DNA of 64,000 nucleotides from Marisa cornuarietis (Eukaryota > Mollusca > Gastropoda > Architaenioglossa > Ampullariidae). Made by a program: the position numbers and the translations under genes. Under the pieces are notes generated by a model. That model was not told the origin of the DNA. It saw only the letters and a list, made by a program, of their open reading frames with translations, and did no database searches. Below, piece after piece: positions 1 through 13,700 of this stretch (position 1 is its first letter; each line of letters begins with the position of its first letter). The stretch lies in assembly GCA_004794655.1 (NCBI GenBank), contig SMMW01000090.1:863001-927000 (forward strand), in the 5' to 3' direction.

Positions 1-3000
1 TTGGCATCATGGTAATAAAAGATACAGGTCCACACTTTCCATCACACACACCCTTTTCAACAAAGTGGTAGCAGTATATGCATGTGTGCGTGCACACATA
101 TAACTAAAACCATAGTTGGTCCTACAATATAAAAATAATAAGTTTTTGTTTGTTATAAAAGCAGTTACAAAACAACCCAGCGGGTAAGTGGATGCAGTAA
201 ACATTATAAATTAAATATACTGTGCAGGTTCCATTCTTTACATTGCAGCATTATCATCTGCAATGCAAATACAACAATCAGTGGGTGCGCTACAAAAAAA
301 AAAAAAAAGCTGCACTTTTATCACTTGGATTCAACACCACATGACTAATATTCAGAACTGAAAATACAACTATCTGTACAAAGGGTTTTATGACAACTCT
401 ACACTTGATGGGAGTCAAAAGAAAGAACAGTAGGCCCTTCTAGGTTTCTGTACAAACAGTATAATTAAATGCCAAAAAATGCCTGATGCTGAAGGAAATG
501 TAGTATATTATTCTATGATCATCTGCTTAAAAAACTGAAATAGCAATCACTGCACTATAAGGATGCTTAGAGCTGCTTTCTTCATTGACGCAACTTTTAG
601 CTACACAGCAAATCACTGACATCAATCAAAAGCAGCAAGATTGTGTTGATTGCAGCTCATGGCTATGTATCTGCTGTAACATGAATGCAATTAACCTCCA
701 AATTTGGCAGATTAAAGACTGATTTGTTGTTTTTCACTTCAACAACTGCAAGCGCAGAGGCAAGGTATCTACATAATGCTTCAACACTTGTATGTACATA
801 AACTTTTTATATAAGTGACTAAGAAAAAGCAAAACAAAAATTTGCTGATGCAGAAGACACTATTCAAACAGGCCAGATAAACTACAACATAAAGAGATTA
901 GATAAATGATAGCTGATGTAACCAGAACAAATGAAAACTATCAGAGCAATCTTTTCTATTTTAAGTGCAACATTTTCTGAAAGTCAACTTTCAAAATGAA
1001 ATATTAAGTGTTACAAATTCTACTCAGCATATTCACAGTAATGATAAACTAGAATCAGCTGCTTTTTGGTCTTTGATGGTAATTGCATGGGAAGTCATTT
1101 TTTGCCAGCAGAGTAAGACAATAGAATCTCACTTCTCCTGCCTTGCTGCTTGCAGAGTAATGGGTTGTCCTGATAAAAAAAAACTATCGAAAACTCACAG
1201 CTAGATGTCATACCTGCTCAGAACTTGATGACACACAAACTCGTCTCTTGTTCTGCCCTTCTGTGGTTTCATAGTTTGTGCCATTTTTAAATTTTGGAAT
1301 ATTTGACAGAGGGCCATTCCACTACCTTGACTTTAGGCAAGTATGTCATCTAGAAATGATAAGGCCAGCCTATTAATGGTTAGTACATGGAATGGAGGAT
1401 CTCAACCTCTGACCCAAAAGGGGCCAAAGGAGGATACATCATTGGAATCAATCCCAACTCATCTAGTAAAATGAGAAACAAAATTGCAAAGTGCCAGAGG
1501 TTGCTAGGGTTTGGAATACATACCAGTGTGCCATACGCAGTGCTGAGATCTAAGGCCAGGAAATGATACATTACAAACAAATGTATATCATTAAGCTATC
1601 GCTAAAGATCATCTTTGTAACCCATAAAACTGGATGGTACTTTCCACCAATAAGCTACTTACAGGATTTTAACAAATATGCATGCAAATTTAAAAATGGA
1701 CCAAAAGGAAGCAAGCCTTTGTCTAGAAATTCCTATTTTAAAATTAGAATTCTTACACAAAAAGACATCCCTGTCTTTAAGATGGGTTTGTGATGAGAAA
1801 AAAACCCACTGTTGATGAATGGCTTTCAATTCTAACACAAAATAATATTTTACTGAACAGCAATCAAATATCACCACTCAAATATGTATTGATGCCAGTT
1901 AGTATGTATTCTTATTGAGAATCATTGAATAGAAATGTGTTTTGAAAAAACATAAATCTTTTGATATTTCACATTTAACATATCAACAATTCTTTTCTAC
2001 TTCCTCTTTTATTTCCTTTGTCAAAAAAACTTATGTTGATTAGAGGCGTGGGATGGAGTCTATCTTTTCTCTGCTACTTTTATAAATTTCCCTTCATATT
2101 CCCCCAAAATACTGAATAAATTGTATCTAATTTTACATCTCTTTCAGGATCTGTTATTTATATTCAAAATCTGTAGAAAAAAATAGTTTGTTTGCATACA
2201 CATACTAAAAAATTACCGAAGTGTGAAGAGAGCACAGAGCATTCTATATTTTAGGTAAAATACAAATCAAAGACATTAATACTTTCTCACACAATTTCTA
2301 TTTCTCCATTTCCAGTCTATCCTACATGTACGGGCATAGACAAAAATTTTCTCCCACTCACCTACCCCTTCTCTCTCTCTCTCTCTCTCAGACACACACA
2401 CACACACACGCAGTTGACTGTCACAAATCTTCTGTGCTGCTTCTGCCTGAATAAAGTGTGCTTCTATACTAAAGCTTGGATCCTGGGTGGCTTAGCTAAG
2501 GAAACTCTATGCTCTTGCAAACAAATAATAGCCTGAGCTTAGCATTATGTGTACATATTAAAATGGCGTTCTTGTTAATATTAGTGTTTGCTGATCACTT
2601 AATCTTACCAACTCAGAATTACTAAATCTGGAAATGATTAAACTTTACTTCAATATTATTTCATGTTCCCAAAGCTTTAGCCTTGATTGGATTTTCATAC
2701 ACTCATGCTTACTGAAGTCAGGAAATTGTCAGTGCATTTGTGTGTGTGTGTGTGTGCATGTGCTAAATTTTCAGAACCAGAGTCTTCCTAATGAGCATTT
2801 GGAAAAGGTACAACATACACCTCTAGGAAATCCATACAGACTGCATTCTATTTCTTAGGTATAGGAGTAAATATCTTCATCAAATTATAAAATTCTTTCA
2901 TGTAGCTATGACTACTAACTGAAATCTTTCTACTGGTCAGTCAAAAATGCTTGTTTTTTTTACAGTTCAAATGCAATAAAACTGCATTCACAATTGATTG

Positions 3001-4019
3001 TTTAAAGAAGAAATCTAATTGGTAACATTTATTAGACATGATCATACAGTTAAATAGACAAGGTTAAGACACTGTTTAATATTTAATGTGGTTCTTCACA
3101 AATATACACAGACTTCTGTTTTCAATGTTCATAAACATATGTTTAGTAATAAACATAGCTGTATGGCTGTAGTAAGTATAAAAAATCTTCTACCACAAAG
3201 GCAACGTAATGCTAGCTTGCTATCTACCCACAGTATCAACCTGTGTAAATATATTTCATTAAATTACTTATAGTCTTAAAGTCTCCATGAGAAATATTAA
3301 TAAAGGATGTAATATGATTTTAAAAAACATGAAGACAGGATATAACCACTTACACTTTGATCCTCTAAGCAAGATTTTTTCATTGTGCCAAGATCATGAT
3401 TATAGTCATCATGTGACCTTAGGCCTTTATGTTAATGAAATATCAGTCTGAATTATGCAGTAAATAGCCTAAATCTATCAAGTTAAAAAACACTGATACT
3501 TTAATTGTGTCTAGAAAGATTGTGATCAGACTAGTTTTGACCTCTACCTTCCTTGAAACAACTCAGAATGTCTGCTCTGTTTCCAGTTATGTAGCTGGCA
3601 TGATACATTGATCTACAGAGCAATACAGGAAAAATTTAGTCTAATACTTGGAAGTATGGATGAAACCTAGACAATACTGTGTGGTCACACGTCAGTTTGG
3701 GTTTGGGAAGTAGCAATGCATTTTCTGAAGCCTGCTTTTAAAGTACTACACTATATCTGCAAACAATGGCACAAATAAACAAAAATATATACATTTCATC
3801 ATTGTCTCCTTTTATATGTTCATGTCTTTTTCCTGTTTTAATACAGCACATGTTTACACCTGTCATTAATTTATTCCGCATATGTGCACCTCAATGGAAA
3901 GAATTTGAAATTCAGTGATGCATTTGCTTGAAGTACGACAAGCTTTCAAAGTTTTGTGGATCTCAAAGCATATCCACATCAACTGAACTACAACTTGACA
4001 GTTAGCTCCTGCTATACTC
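1..4019. other. 3' flank and possible 3'UTR of STK17
   Basis: AT-rich, with no ORF of coding character on either strand. It holds a (TC)n(AC)n tract at about 2371-2409, a short (GT)n near 2741-2756, a poly-A run near 294-308, and several minus-strand AATAAA or AATAAA-like hexamers. Part of it may be STK17 3'UTR. Confidence 0.5.
3870..3875 (-). terminator. Candidate polyadenylation signal of STK17
   Basis: AATAAA on the minus strand, 145 nt after the STK17 stop codon. Another lies at 3028-3033. The true 3' end cannot be chosen from sequence alone, and the 3'UTR could run further toward position 1. Confidence 0.35.
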
Positions 4020-4734
4020 TCACAGCTGTATACTTCTCTCCTCAAAATTGTCCATAATGATGGAATTACTGTCACTGGCGTTTGCTACAGCAGATTCCTG
4101 CATTGGTGAGTCATAAATATGCTCTGCTACACCAGTTGCTTCCCCTTGCTCTGTGATACATTCTGTGCCATTCAGTACCAAGTGCTCCACTCCATCTTTG
4201 ACATTCTGCCCAAGAAGCAGCATCTCCTGGTCAGTGGCACTACTGCAGCATTTTGCCTTTTTCACAGGTATTTCCACAGATTGTCTTTTCTTTGCCACCT
4301 CCGTCTCAGCACTGGGGACATCCCTCAAATCTCCATTGTCTAAGTAGTGACAAGCAAGCCTGCTTGTGTCAATACCAATCCCCTGAATTGTTCTGCTAAG
4401 GGTATCTTCACCAGACAAGGACAAAACAGGGTGCTCAACACTGCCATCCTTCTCATCTGGGGTGACACCTCCTTGGGGAGCTGTAAGTCCATGCTGACTG
4501 TTTCTGTCGGCTGCAGGTAGTGATGTCCCCAGAGAGTGCAACTTGGCAGTCAAGGTAGGTGAGGCTGATGGTTTGCTAAAGCTGCTTCGGCGGTCAGGGT
4601 TCCAGTTGGATGGTGGAGCCATGCTTTTGGCAAAATCAGCAGTGTGGTCCTGGGGAGGAAGAGAGATCTGCAAATGCGCACTAGCTGCCTTCAACCATGG
4701 ATGGTCCAGGCACTGCCTTGCTGTCATCCTCCCT
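4020..4734 (-). CDS. STK17: STK17 exon 7 (end of kinase domain and tail)
   Basis: 715 nt including the TGA stop (4022-4020). It starts with the end of the kinase domain ([14 protein letters not shown]), followed by a 223-residue tail of low similarity. The tail is rich in Ser, Pro and acidic residues and has one basic cluster with the spacing of a bipartite nuclear localisation signal. The acceptor is TTTGCCCTAG. Confidence 0.92.
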
Positions 4735-7700
4735 CTAGGGCAAACAGTTAATGCAAAACACTGGCATGAAAAATATGATAATACAGTGATTCGTGATTCC
4801 TCTAAAAATCCACCACTACATCTGCCTATCATTCTGCTAATCTGCACACCCAATAACACTTCAATAACTTTAAATGCTTCTTCCCAGCAGAAGTTCATCT
4901 GTGAAACTATTAATTTACAATGTGAAAACTGACCTGTGGAACAAAAGTGTTCATATGTGATCTTACACAGCTAATGTGTAAATATCTTTAAATTTAATAC
5001 CTCAAAAGGGATAACACAAAAAAAACTTTAAATAACATCCTAAAAGAACTGTGATGTGATGTGGCTAGTTTGACAGCTGTGCAGATGCACCAGGCATCAG
5101 CAGGCAAATCTGGAGAACATCAAAACCAACAGGTGTCATACAAGGCAAATGACTAGCATACCTTGGATCTTTGACAAGTAGCTTGCGGATAAAATTCTTG
5201 GAATCTTCACTAATGTCAGAGAAAAGGTCATCTGGAAAGTCAAGCTTGACCTGCGAAATGTTGCAGAAGGTCTCCTGTTGAGTGTCACCAGCAAATGGAG
5301 AGCAGGCTGTCAACATCACATAGGCTAGAACCCCGAGGCTCCTAGGAGAGAAAACAAATAAAACCATCAATATCTTCATCAACTAGCACATTAGTGTCAT
5401 TTATCATTCCAGCAGACTTCTGCTTAGGAAGACTATGTTTGCTAAAAAAAAAAAAGTCAACATTTTTTTCTGAGCTTGAGCTGTGTCATTGCATGTGGTA
5501 AATATTATACTGCACAGAGTTTTAAAATATTTTATGTGGTAAACATCCTGATACTGTACAGAGTTTAAAAAAAAAATGACAAAGGCATGATCGCTGAAAG
5601 TTGATGAAAATTAATTTACTGTCAAATGTGGACTCACCACATGTCAGCCTGAATGCTGAGAGGCTCATAATCCAGGACCTCAGGAGCTGCAATACAGTTG
5701 GCTATTGTCAAGTTTGTTTCTTACAAATGAAGTAATGAATAAGTGAAACATGCCATGCAGATATTATTTTCCATGCACATGTGCATGCTAGTCTATACAT
5801 AAATCATTCTTAATCATGAAGAATATGCACTTATAATTTATATATTATTGTTTTATCTTTTATTGGTTGTCAAGTAATATTTATTATCTGACAGTCTCAA
5901 CAACAAGAGAAAGATATCTGAAATTTACAGGCTGTCAATGTTCACAATAACTTCAACATTTTGATCTGGCTTTTAAAGTATTTTACACTGAATTCCCTGA
6001 GCATATAAAATGAAGTGCTATACTAAATTTACCCTGGGCTATTTAAAATATTTAACATAAGTTGTTCAGTACATCCTTGGTTTGTTACATTCATGCTTTG
6101 ATACTTCAAGCTTGTCAATAAATATCACAACTTAATCAAAGATTCCAGGAGACAGGTCTTCTGCTCTGAAATTTCAAAATTTTATATCCTTTTGTGCATA
6201 CATATGTGCACCTATGTACCTGCACACACACACACACACACACACATTCATTCTCTTTCTTTCCCTACCTCCCCCCAGAAATATAGTCACTCACCAACAT
6301 AGTCAGGGGTGCCAATGATATCACGTATATCTTCCCCAGTGTTCGTCAGACATGCAAATCCCAGATCACAAATCTTGATATCACCTTTAGGGAATGGCTC
6401 TGTTAGCAAGATGTTCTGAGGCTGCAAATAAAACAGATTACATCCTCCCTAAAATCGTGAAATGCACGGAAAGATGAATGCTTAACAACTGCACATGTAC
6501 TGAAAATTTCTTACATAAGGAGGCTACCATATGTAACATCTGTCAAGCCTGTGATGTGATGGCTGCACTTGCATGACAACAAAGTGGGTAGAAGGGACTT
6601 AAGTGGCCAGTTTACTGCTCAGATTCTGATCAATTTTTCAACATACTCCAAGAAAAACTTATAAATTGCAAAAAGTCACAAAAACATAGATTGACTCATG
6701 AAATGGATGAATTTGGCAAATTATTTGATAATGCTAAATGCTCAGTAGCCTGAAACAGTAATGATGGCTTGAGCCGTCATCTCAATTCTGCAGCTGGACA
6801 ACTTTCCTTGTTCACTAGACAGTTTTCCAGAAGAAATGGGTGCTTGATTTATCCCATGCTTTGCAGTGAACACAAGAAGCTACTTACATTCACCTTTCTA
6901 TACCCATGAAGCTATGGGGCTCTTTACATTTGAGCTATATTTATGTAGGAAAGGTTTGATAACGAGAACTTTTGAACTTTAGAATTTTTGATGCTACTCA
7001 GGTCACTGGCCATCTGCCTTCCTACTGCTTGTCTTTTTCTTGAAGTTAATGGCCCAAGACAAATAAAAGGAGAGGCGAGGGATGCAACGGGACACTGCTT
7101 TACACCATAGGAGTGTCATACTTCCTGTGCTGAGCATTATCTATCTGCACCTAGACAGCTGTTTTGAGGCTCTTTTTGTGTTGGCTATCAGCACACAAAA
7201 GGGGCGCTGCAGTAAAAGGAAAACTCCCTCCTTTGTCACCTTCCCCCACATCCCAGGATTCCCCCACTCTCCTCAACCTTATGTCCTTGCACTCTCAGCT
7301 GTTGCCTGCATGGAGCGTGCCCTTCATTAGCTGCAGCAGTGCAGAGCGCCCCACAGTGACACTTCACCTGTGTCACTTCCTCCTCAGACACTTGAAAATT
7401 AGCTTCAGTTTTCTTTGCACCTCACAGGTGTGTGGGTGTCTGGCATTTTAATTTGCAAAAGAGAAAGTGAAGTGCAGAAAGAAAGTGCATGTTATAAATC
7501 TCATGGAAGTAAAGTGATGCATTACAAAGCAGCAGACTGAGCACTGAAGTCTACTTGCACCTAGGCAGTCAGGTGAACTCAGAGAAGTGTAGAAGACTGC
7601 TGAAGGAAAGCTTGTGAACATAGTCAACTCTACTGCAACCATCAGCACCTGTTCACCATGTTCATTTACAGCAGTTGCTCAGAGCAGAGATTTACACTTG

Positions 7701-10700
7701 CTCAATTTTCAGATTTACAGTTGCTCAGTATACCAAGAAGATCCCCAGCTGACCATACACTTATACTTTAGAAATTACAATTTCACACAAAAGGTTATAA
7801 GGAAAATGTTGCCTTCCTCATAAACAGCAGTGGTTAAGGACCACCTTTAAAAAATGTTAAAATGTGATGGTAACAAAAGGTGTCTTCTATGTGATCTTCA
7901 CTTGGTGGTTTAAACATAGGGTTAGTTTAAATAGTTTATAACTTTAATTATTCTTACTTTTCTAAAAGACATTAAACATTAAAATTTCAATTTTCTGACT
8001 CTCATTCTTGTTTTAAATTAAAAATCTGTAAATGGAAATGAACTTTCTGCAAAACAAAATAGGATCCTAACATATGCATGTCATACACTCTCTATTTCTG
8101 CATAAACTCTGGCACACAAGTCAATTACCTTCAAGTCCAAGTGAACAATGTTATTCTCATGAAGGAAAATAAGTCCCTCCAAAATCTGAACCATGAGATG
8201 CACCACATCTTTCTCCTTAAATGATTCTTCAATCACACACTCATGAAATAACTCCCCACCAGCACAGCTGAAACAGATAAAAGACACTTTACATATTAGT
8301 AGGCTAACTAATGTGAGATGACTGAAAATGCAGGAATAAAGAGATGGGAACAAATGAAGGTGTGACTGAATCCAAAAGAACGAAGACTGCCACAGAAGCA
8401 TGGGCATGGGCATGAAATCTACTTTATGCAACAACAAAAAAACTTTAGAAAAGAACAGAATAACTGTCTTGAAAAAACTACCAACTGGGTATGTATTAAA
8501 TTGATAACGATTGTAGTGCTTGAATCAGCAGTTTAAGAAGTACCAGCTACAATTACACATGAAGAGGTATTTTGGGAACTGCTTGAAAGCATAACTCTTC
8601 TATAACTGCTGACACAATAACAGCAGGAAGTACCATTTTGCAAGACAAGCGAAACTCCAAACCCTTCCTTCCCAAAAAGTCTACTTTGCCTTATAACTGC
8701 ATGGAGAAGTAAAAATTCCACTTTCTAGACTAGTGTCAGATTATTCAAAATAAAAGATATGTGTCTGAAATATACATATATGCCAATGCATGTTAAGTAA
8801 CACATGCAGTAATAATATCAACAAGGATGCCCAAAGGTTCCAAAGTTCAGACAGACATTAAGAATGCCTGAAGGGCACAAAATTCAAACACAACATATCT
8901 TACATACTTATCAATGCATGATAAATGTTAATGGATCTTTCAACAGATGCCCAAAGATCACACTAGTCTCACTAGCATGGCAGCCACACACTAGTGATAA
9001 ACAGGACCATTTAAGTGTTGTCTCTTGCAAACACATACAGAAACAGGCAAAACAGTGAATGCGCACGGATGTCTAAAAATATCTGAATACAGAATGCACA
9101 CAATAGACAAGAGACAGTGACAGATGCACAGGGGCAAGGAGGAAGGTTAAATGGAGGGAAATAATAGTTTTCACCAACAATTCTCAAGATGAAAATAGCA
9201 AGCCAGCATCAAAGCCTTTTCCTCATGAATTTTCCCATAAATTCAGCATCATCCTTGAGGATGGTGCACCTGTTCTCCATAAGACAAAAATAAATGTCAT
9301 CATGGCAAATGTAGTTTTGAGAAAGATGTCAGCTATTAGCAGGAATGAAATTAGTTTGGATCACCATTCACAATGGTAGGACTGTGGACAGTTGCAATAA
9401 TGTGAGAAAGTCTTCTGAAAGCCAGATTCCTACTTTATGTGCAATATCTCAATCTGCACAGTAATTTTCAAGTCTCCAGTCTGGCCTTTGTTATCAAAAG
9501 GGGGTCACCGCTGGGTCATCACTAATGCCCATGTTTAGAATATAGTCAGACTGGCAACTTGGTGTGGTCTGATAATAGCTAAATGTAGGCCACTGACCAC
9601 TTCAAAACTGTGGTCTGCTTAAATTCAGCTTAAAAGGTGGTCTAGCCATAGGCTTTAACACTCTTCTGCTTCACCTTCACTGTGGTCCTTCATGCCTTGT
9701 ACCTAACCCTAAAGAGAATTACATCCACTTTTCCAAACATGGCTGCTAGAGCCCATAATGTTTAATGACAAGGTCTGCAGCCGACTAAGCATACATTTGT
9801 TTTAGTCGCCATGAAAAGCACATATCAAATGAAAGGTTAGTCTCAACAATGTGAACTTGAACAGTAGGCTTAGCGTAAAGGGTGGGGCCTTGTAAAGACA
9901 ATGCTTCATAAGGCATCAAAGTGCATTTGTGAATTAACATTTGCACATGTAGACTTCACTAAAACAGTTAACAGAAAAAGTTAATGAATAAATGCTTTCG
10001 TGTGTGGTTACATTTAAGAAAATATATGCAGGTGCATGTCTGCACTTATCTCCACCATAAGAAATAGGCAAGAAACATGGTATGTCTTTGACAGGAGAAT
10101 CCAAGAAATCTGAAACATATTGTCTTCAGGCAAAGACCATCTTCCTGACATTCAGCACCAATGATTGCAACTTGGAGCTGCAAAGAAAGGTCCCTCTCAA
10201 TCCCCACCCCACACACATAAACCTAAAAAATCCCAGCAGCAAATGTATTTACCTACACTGTGATATATGAGTGTGAGGGAAGGGGGGCGGGCTGGTTTGG
10301 TGGGTGATGATGAACACAGGATGAAATCTCTAGGCGGTGCCGTCAAGTTACGGACATGAGTCACAACAAACTGCTGCAGGTTCTAGAGCATGCTGGCGAA
10401 TGCACCTCACACAGAAGATGATGCATAGGTCATAAGCTGCTTTTCTTTCTTCCCCCCTCCCCTACCTCTCTCGCTCTCACACACACACAGAGAAAGAAAA
10501 GATACTCTTCCCTCCAGCTAGCTCTAAACATTACACAAGTAGGTTTCTCCCTTCTCTCAGCAATCTGGAAACATCCCCTTTTTCTGCGTTGTCCTTGACT
10601 GAAACGCACTCTTAAGTTTTGTAAGGTGATCTGGAGGTGATGAGGATTCTGGATGAGGTGGAGGAGTTTTGCAGAGAAGGAGGGAGGCGTACACATGTTG

Positions 10701-13700
10701 GAAAATGTGAAGCTCTTCTCCTGCTGTACCACATCAAGGAGCCATACGGTCGTAATGCTAAATGCAACCCACAACTCTGTCCTAGCCTTTAACGAAACAA
10801 ACACATCTGTCTGTTATTCTGGCTGCAATGATGAGAAAAACCATAAAACTTAATAATGCAATGTCGATCTCCTGCATTTCCCATATGCCCCTTCTCTCTC
10901 CACCTCCCACCCCTTCACTCCATCTCAACACAAAGCTCTGTCCCTTAACCATCAATCTACTAATCGATTGCCTTATCGCCAGCTCTCTGTTCCTTATCCA
11001 TCTAACAAGACAAGAAAGGACAAGGAGAGGAGGCAGATGGCACGGTTCGGAGGCGGTTCATTAGATGCATCTTTACTGACCGGCGTCACTGTGCCTCCTG
11101 CACGTTCTGTGACAACAGCTTGTGGACAGTAACACATCTAACAGAAGTCGGCGAACAATTTTTTTTTAAAGTGAATTTGCAGTAAATAGACCCGACCAGA
11201 AAGACCGAGTTGCATAGTTATAGTGTATGTCTTTCCCCCCCCCCTCTTTTTGACACGTAGCTTTAGGGAGTTGGGGGGCGGGAAGAAGTGGAATCTTGCG
11301 TAGTGGAGTTATGACATAAAATAAGATCTATGAGCGGGAGGGAAAAAAACCTGTGCACATGCATGTGCGTACGTGCGGGGGAGTTTTCTGATCTGTAACT
11401 GTCTACGAGACGATTAGAGCTAAATTTTCGCACTCTATCATATACTTCGGTGCGTATTTCTGTGAATAAGACGTCGGTGGGTGGGTGAGAGAGAGAGAGA
11501 GAGACGAGGGAAGAACGAGTGAGAAAAAGTGAGAGCGAAAGGTGAGGGAGAAAACCGCCAATGACACTTCTTACAACCGGAAGAACAAACTGTCTCAAAA
11601 GGGCATGGACGCTCTAGCCATGTGGACATGTCACCGAAATATCTGAAGGATGGACGATACTGGATGTCCCACGGATGACCTGCCATGGTCGTGTGGTGAT
11701 GAGCATCACTGTATTCCCCACGTAACCACCACCACCCCACGAAAAACCTCGACGACGGCATGTCACTGGGGACATTTTCTCCTGTGTCATTACTAAATGC
11801 CGGAAAAGAGACAATCCCGTGCTACCTACTAGCTGTAGATGCCGTGCCCACACGAAGACAGACGACTCTTGTGTGGCCACACCAGTGGCATACTTCATAG
11901 CGCACATACCATTAAAAACCCCGCAGAACACGAGAACATTCTGCAGGACGGGCCACGGCATGCCTGCTAAAGAGAGAGCAAGTAGAAGCTCGAGGTGGTC
12001 TACCTGGGTATAATTTCTTACCCACGTCAGCCGATCTGACCGTCTAGATGTTCGATGCATAACGTGGTATTCAAATTAAAGATTACAGGATGCACATGCA
12101 CAAAATCTTGTTAATAAAAAAGAACTTTAATAAAGATATCTCGCCTGTAAATTGCACAATGACGATGTACTGAAGGTCACAGGTATGGACTGCACGCGCC
12201 GTTCATATAGCAAGCGAAATCGTCTAAGATGGACTGTTGTCTGGTTCAGCACCTCGTCTTAACAGTAGGTCAGGTCTTTGCAAGAAAACTACCCCCGCCC
12301 CCTTCTGGCGTCCTTCGTTGTCTCTTCTGTGTGTATCCCACCCACCCCCCCCCTCGTCCCTTATCATTTCCCTACCCGGAAGTAATAATGGTTCGCATAT
12401 TACTGCACTGCTATTGTTAACTGCCGCAACCCTGGGGTTAACATTAGCGCATGCAAGGGTCACAACATGTCCACATATTTTATAACTGCATCCGCCCACC
12501 CACAACCAAAAAATAAAAACCAAGCCAAAAACGAATGATGGATAGTCTGACGAACATCTGCCGTCTCTAAACATGTGTCTCACAACCACAAGGTCCCTCC
12601 ATGTGCGATCGCCGAGCGTCGCCTAGAGTTGCGCTGGGATCAGCTAATACAGGAAAACTGAATGGACGAGGGCAGGCCCTTCCATTTCCGCTCGAAGCGT
12701 ATACGCCAGGCGACATACTGCGTATGAACGCAATCGCCCGCTACGCCCCGCAGTCGCCACATGCGTGCACACAGCTTCCCGGTAATGTTGTGCAAACCGA
12801 TTTGTGTGTGTGAGAGAGAAAGAAGGAGTGTGAGAGAGAGAGAGAACGACGGTAAGTGGACGGAGGTAACGGCGGAGTGTCAAGTGGCCTGCTGGTAGTC
12901 ACCAGCGCGTGTGAACGAAGTTTCCCCATTCATGCCTCTGAAGGCGAGGCGGCGACCTTTCACCTGGTCCACGTCTCCTCGGGGACACCGCGGCGTGACC
13001 AGCCATTGCGGCCGCCAGCGCCCTTTCCGTCAGACTCGCTCCCGCATACCCGAGACGACCTATCTCTCGGCACGTGCTGCTTTGTCTCCCTACTAAGCGT
13101 ATGCGCACGCGCGCGCGCGCGCGTGTGTGTTGTTCATGGGCAAAGGGGGGAGGCGGTGAATGCCTGCCAGAACATGGTGGCGAGAAAGGTAAGAACTTCA
13201 GATGCGTATGCTTGTTCTCTCTGTAATGTCTGAGGCAAAAACAAGGAGGGAAATAATAAGGCTCGACGCCGTGAGGCACAGCAGCGGATGGCTGGTCTGA
13301 CCTCTGGCCTTGGTCACGAGTGCCAGTTACGTACCACAGGCAGGCAAATACATCAAAGTGCTGTTTCGACTATATATTTGTGTACCGCTTAACACAGAAG
13401 GTATGACGGGTGGTACACGCGAGCACCATGCGCCAGAATAAAAGAATGTGCATATATATGTATATATTCTACGGGAACTGTATGTAGGGTTGGGAGGTGG
13501 TACTTGGTCACTTCGAATTTTCGAAAGTGGTACTCGTCTGGAAAAGTTTGAAAACCACTGGCTTAACACATGCTGTCAAGAACTTCGACAGAGGGTGCTT
13601 CATTGCGCACTCCGAACCACTATAAATTGGGCAGCCCTAGGTGCACAGAAACGCCCAAAAGCTGGTTGGTAATTTACACAGATCCTACTGAAGACATCTG

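Noticed and set aside
11263..13279. Many overlapping ORFs of 60-150 codons
   Set aside because: The region is GC-richer, so stops are rarer; frames overlap on both strands with no motif or splice structure.
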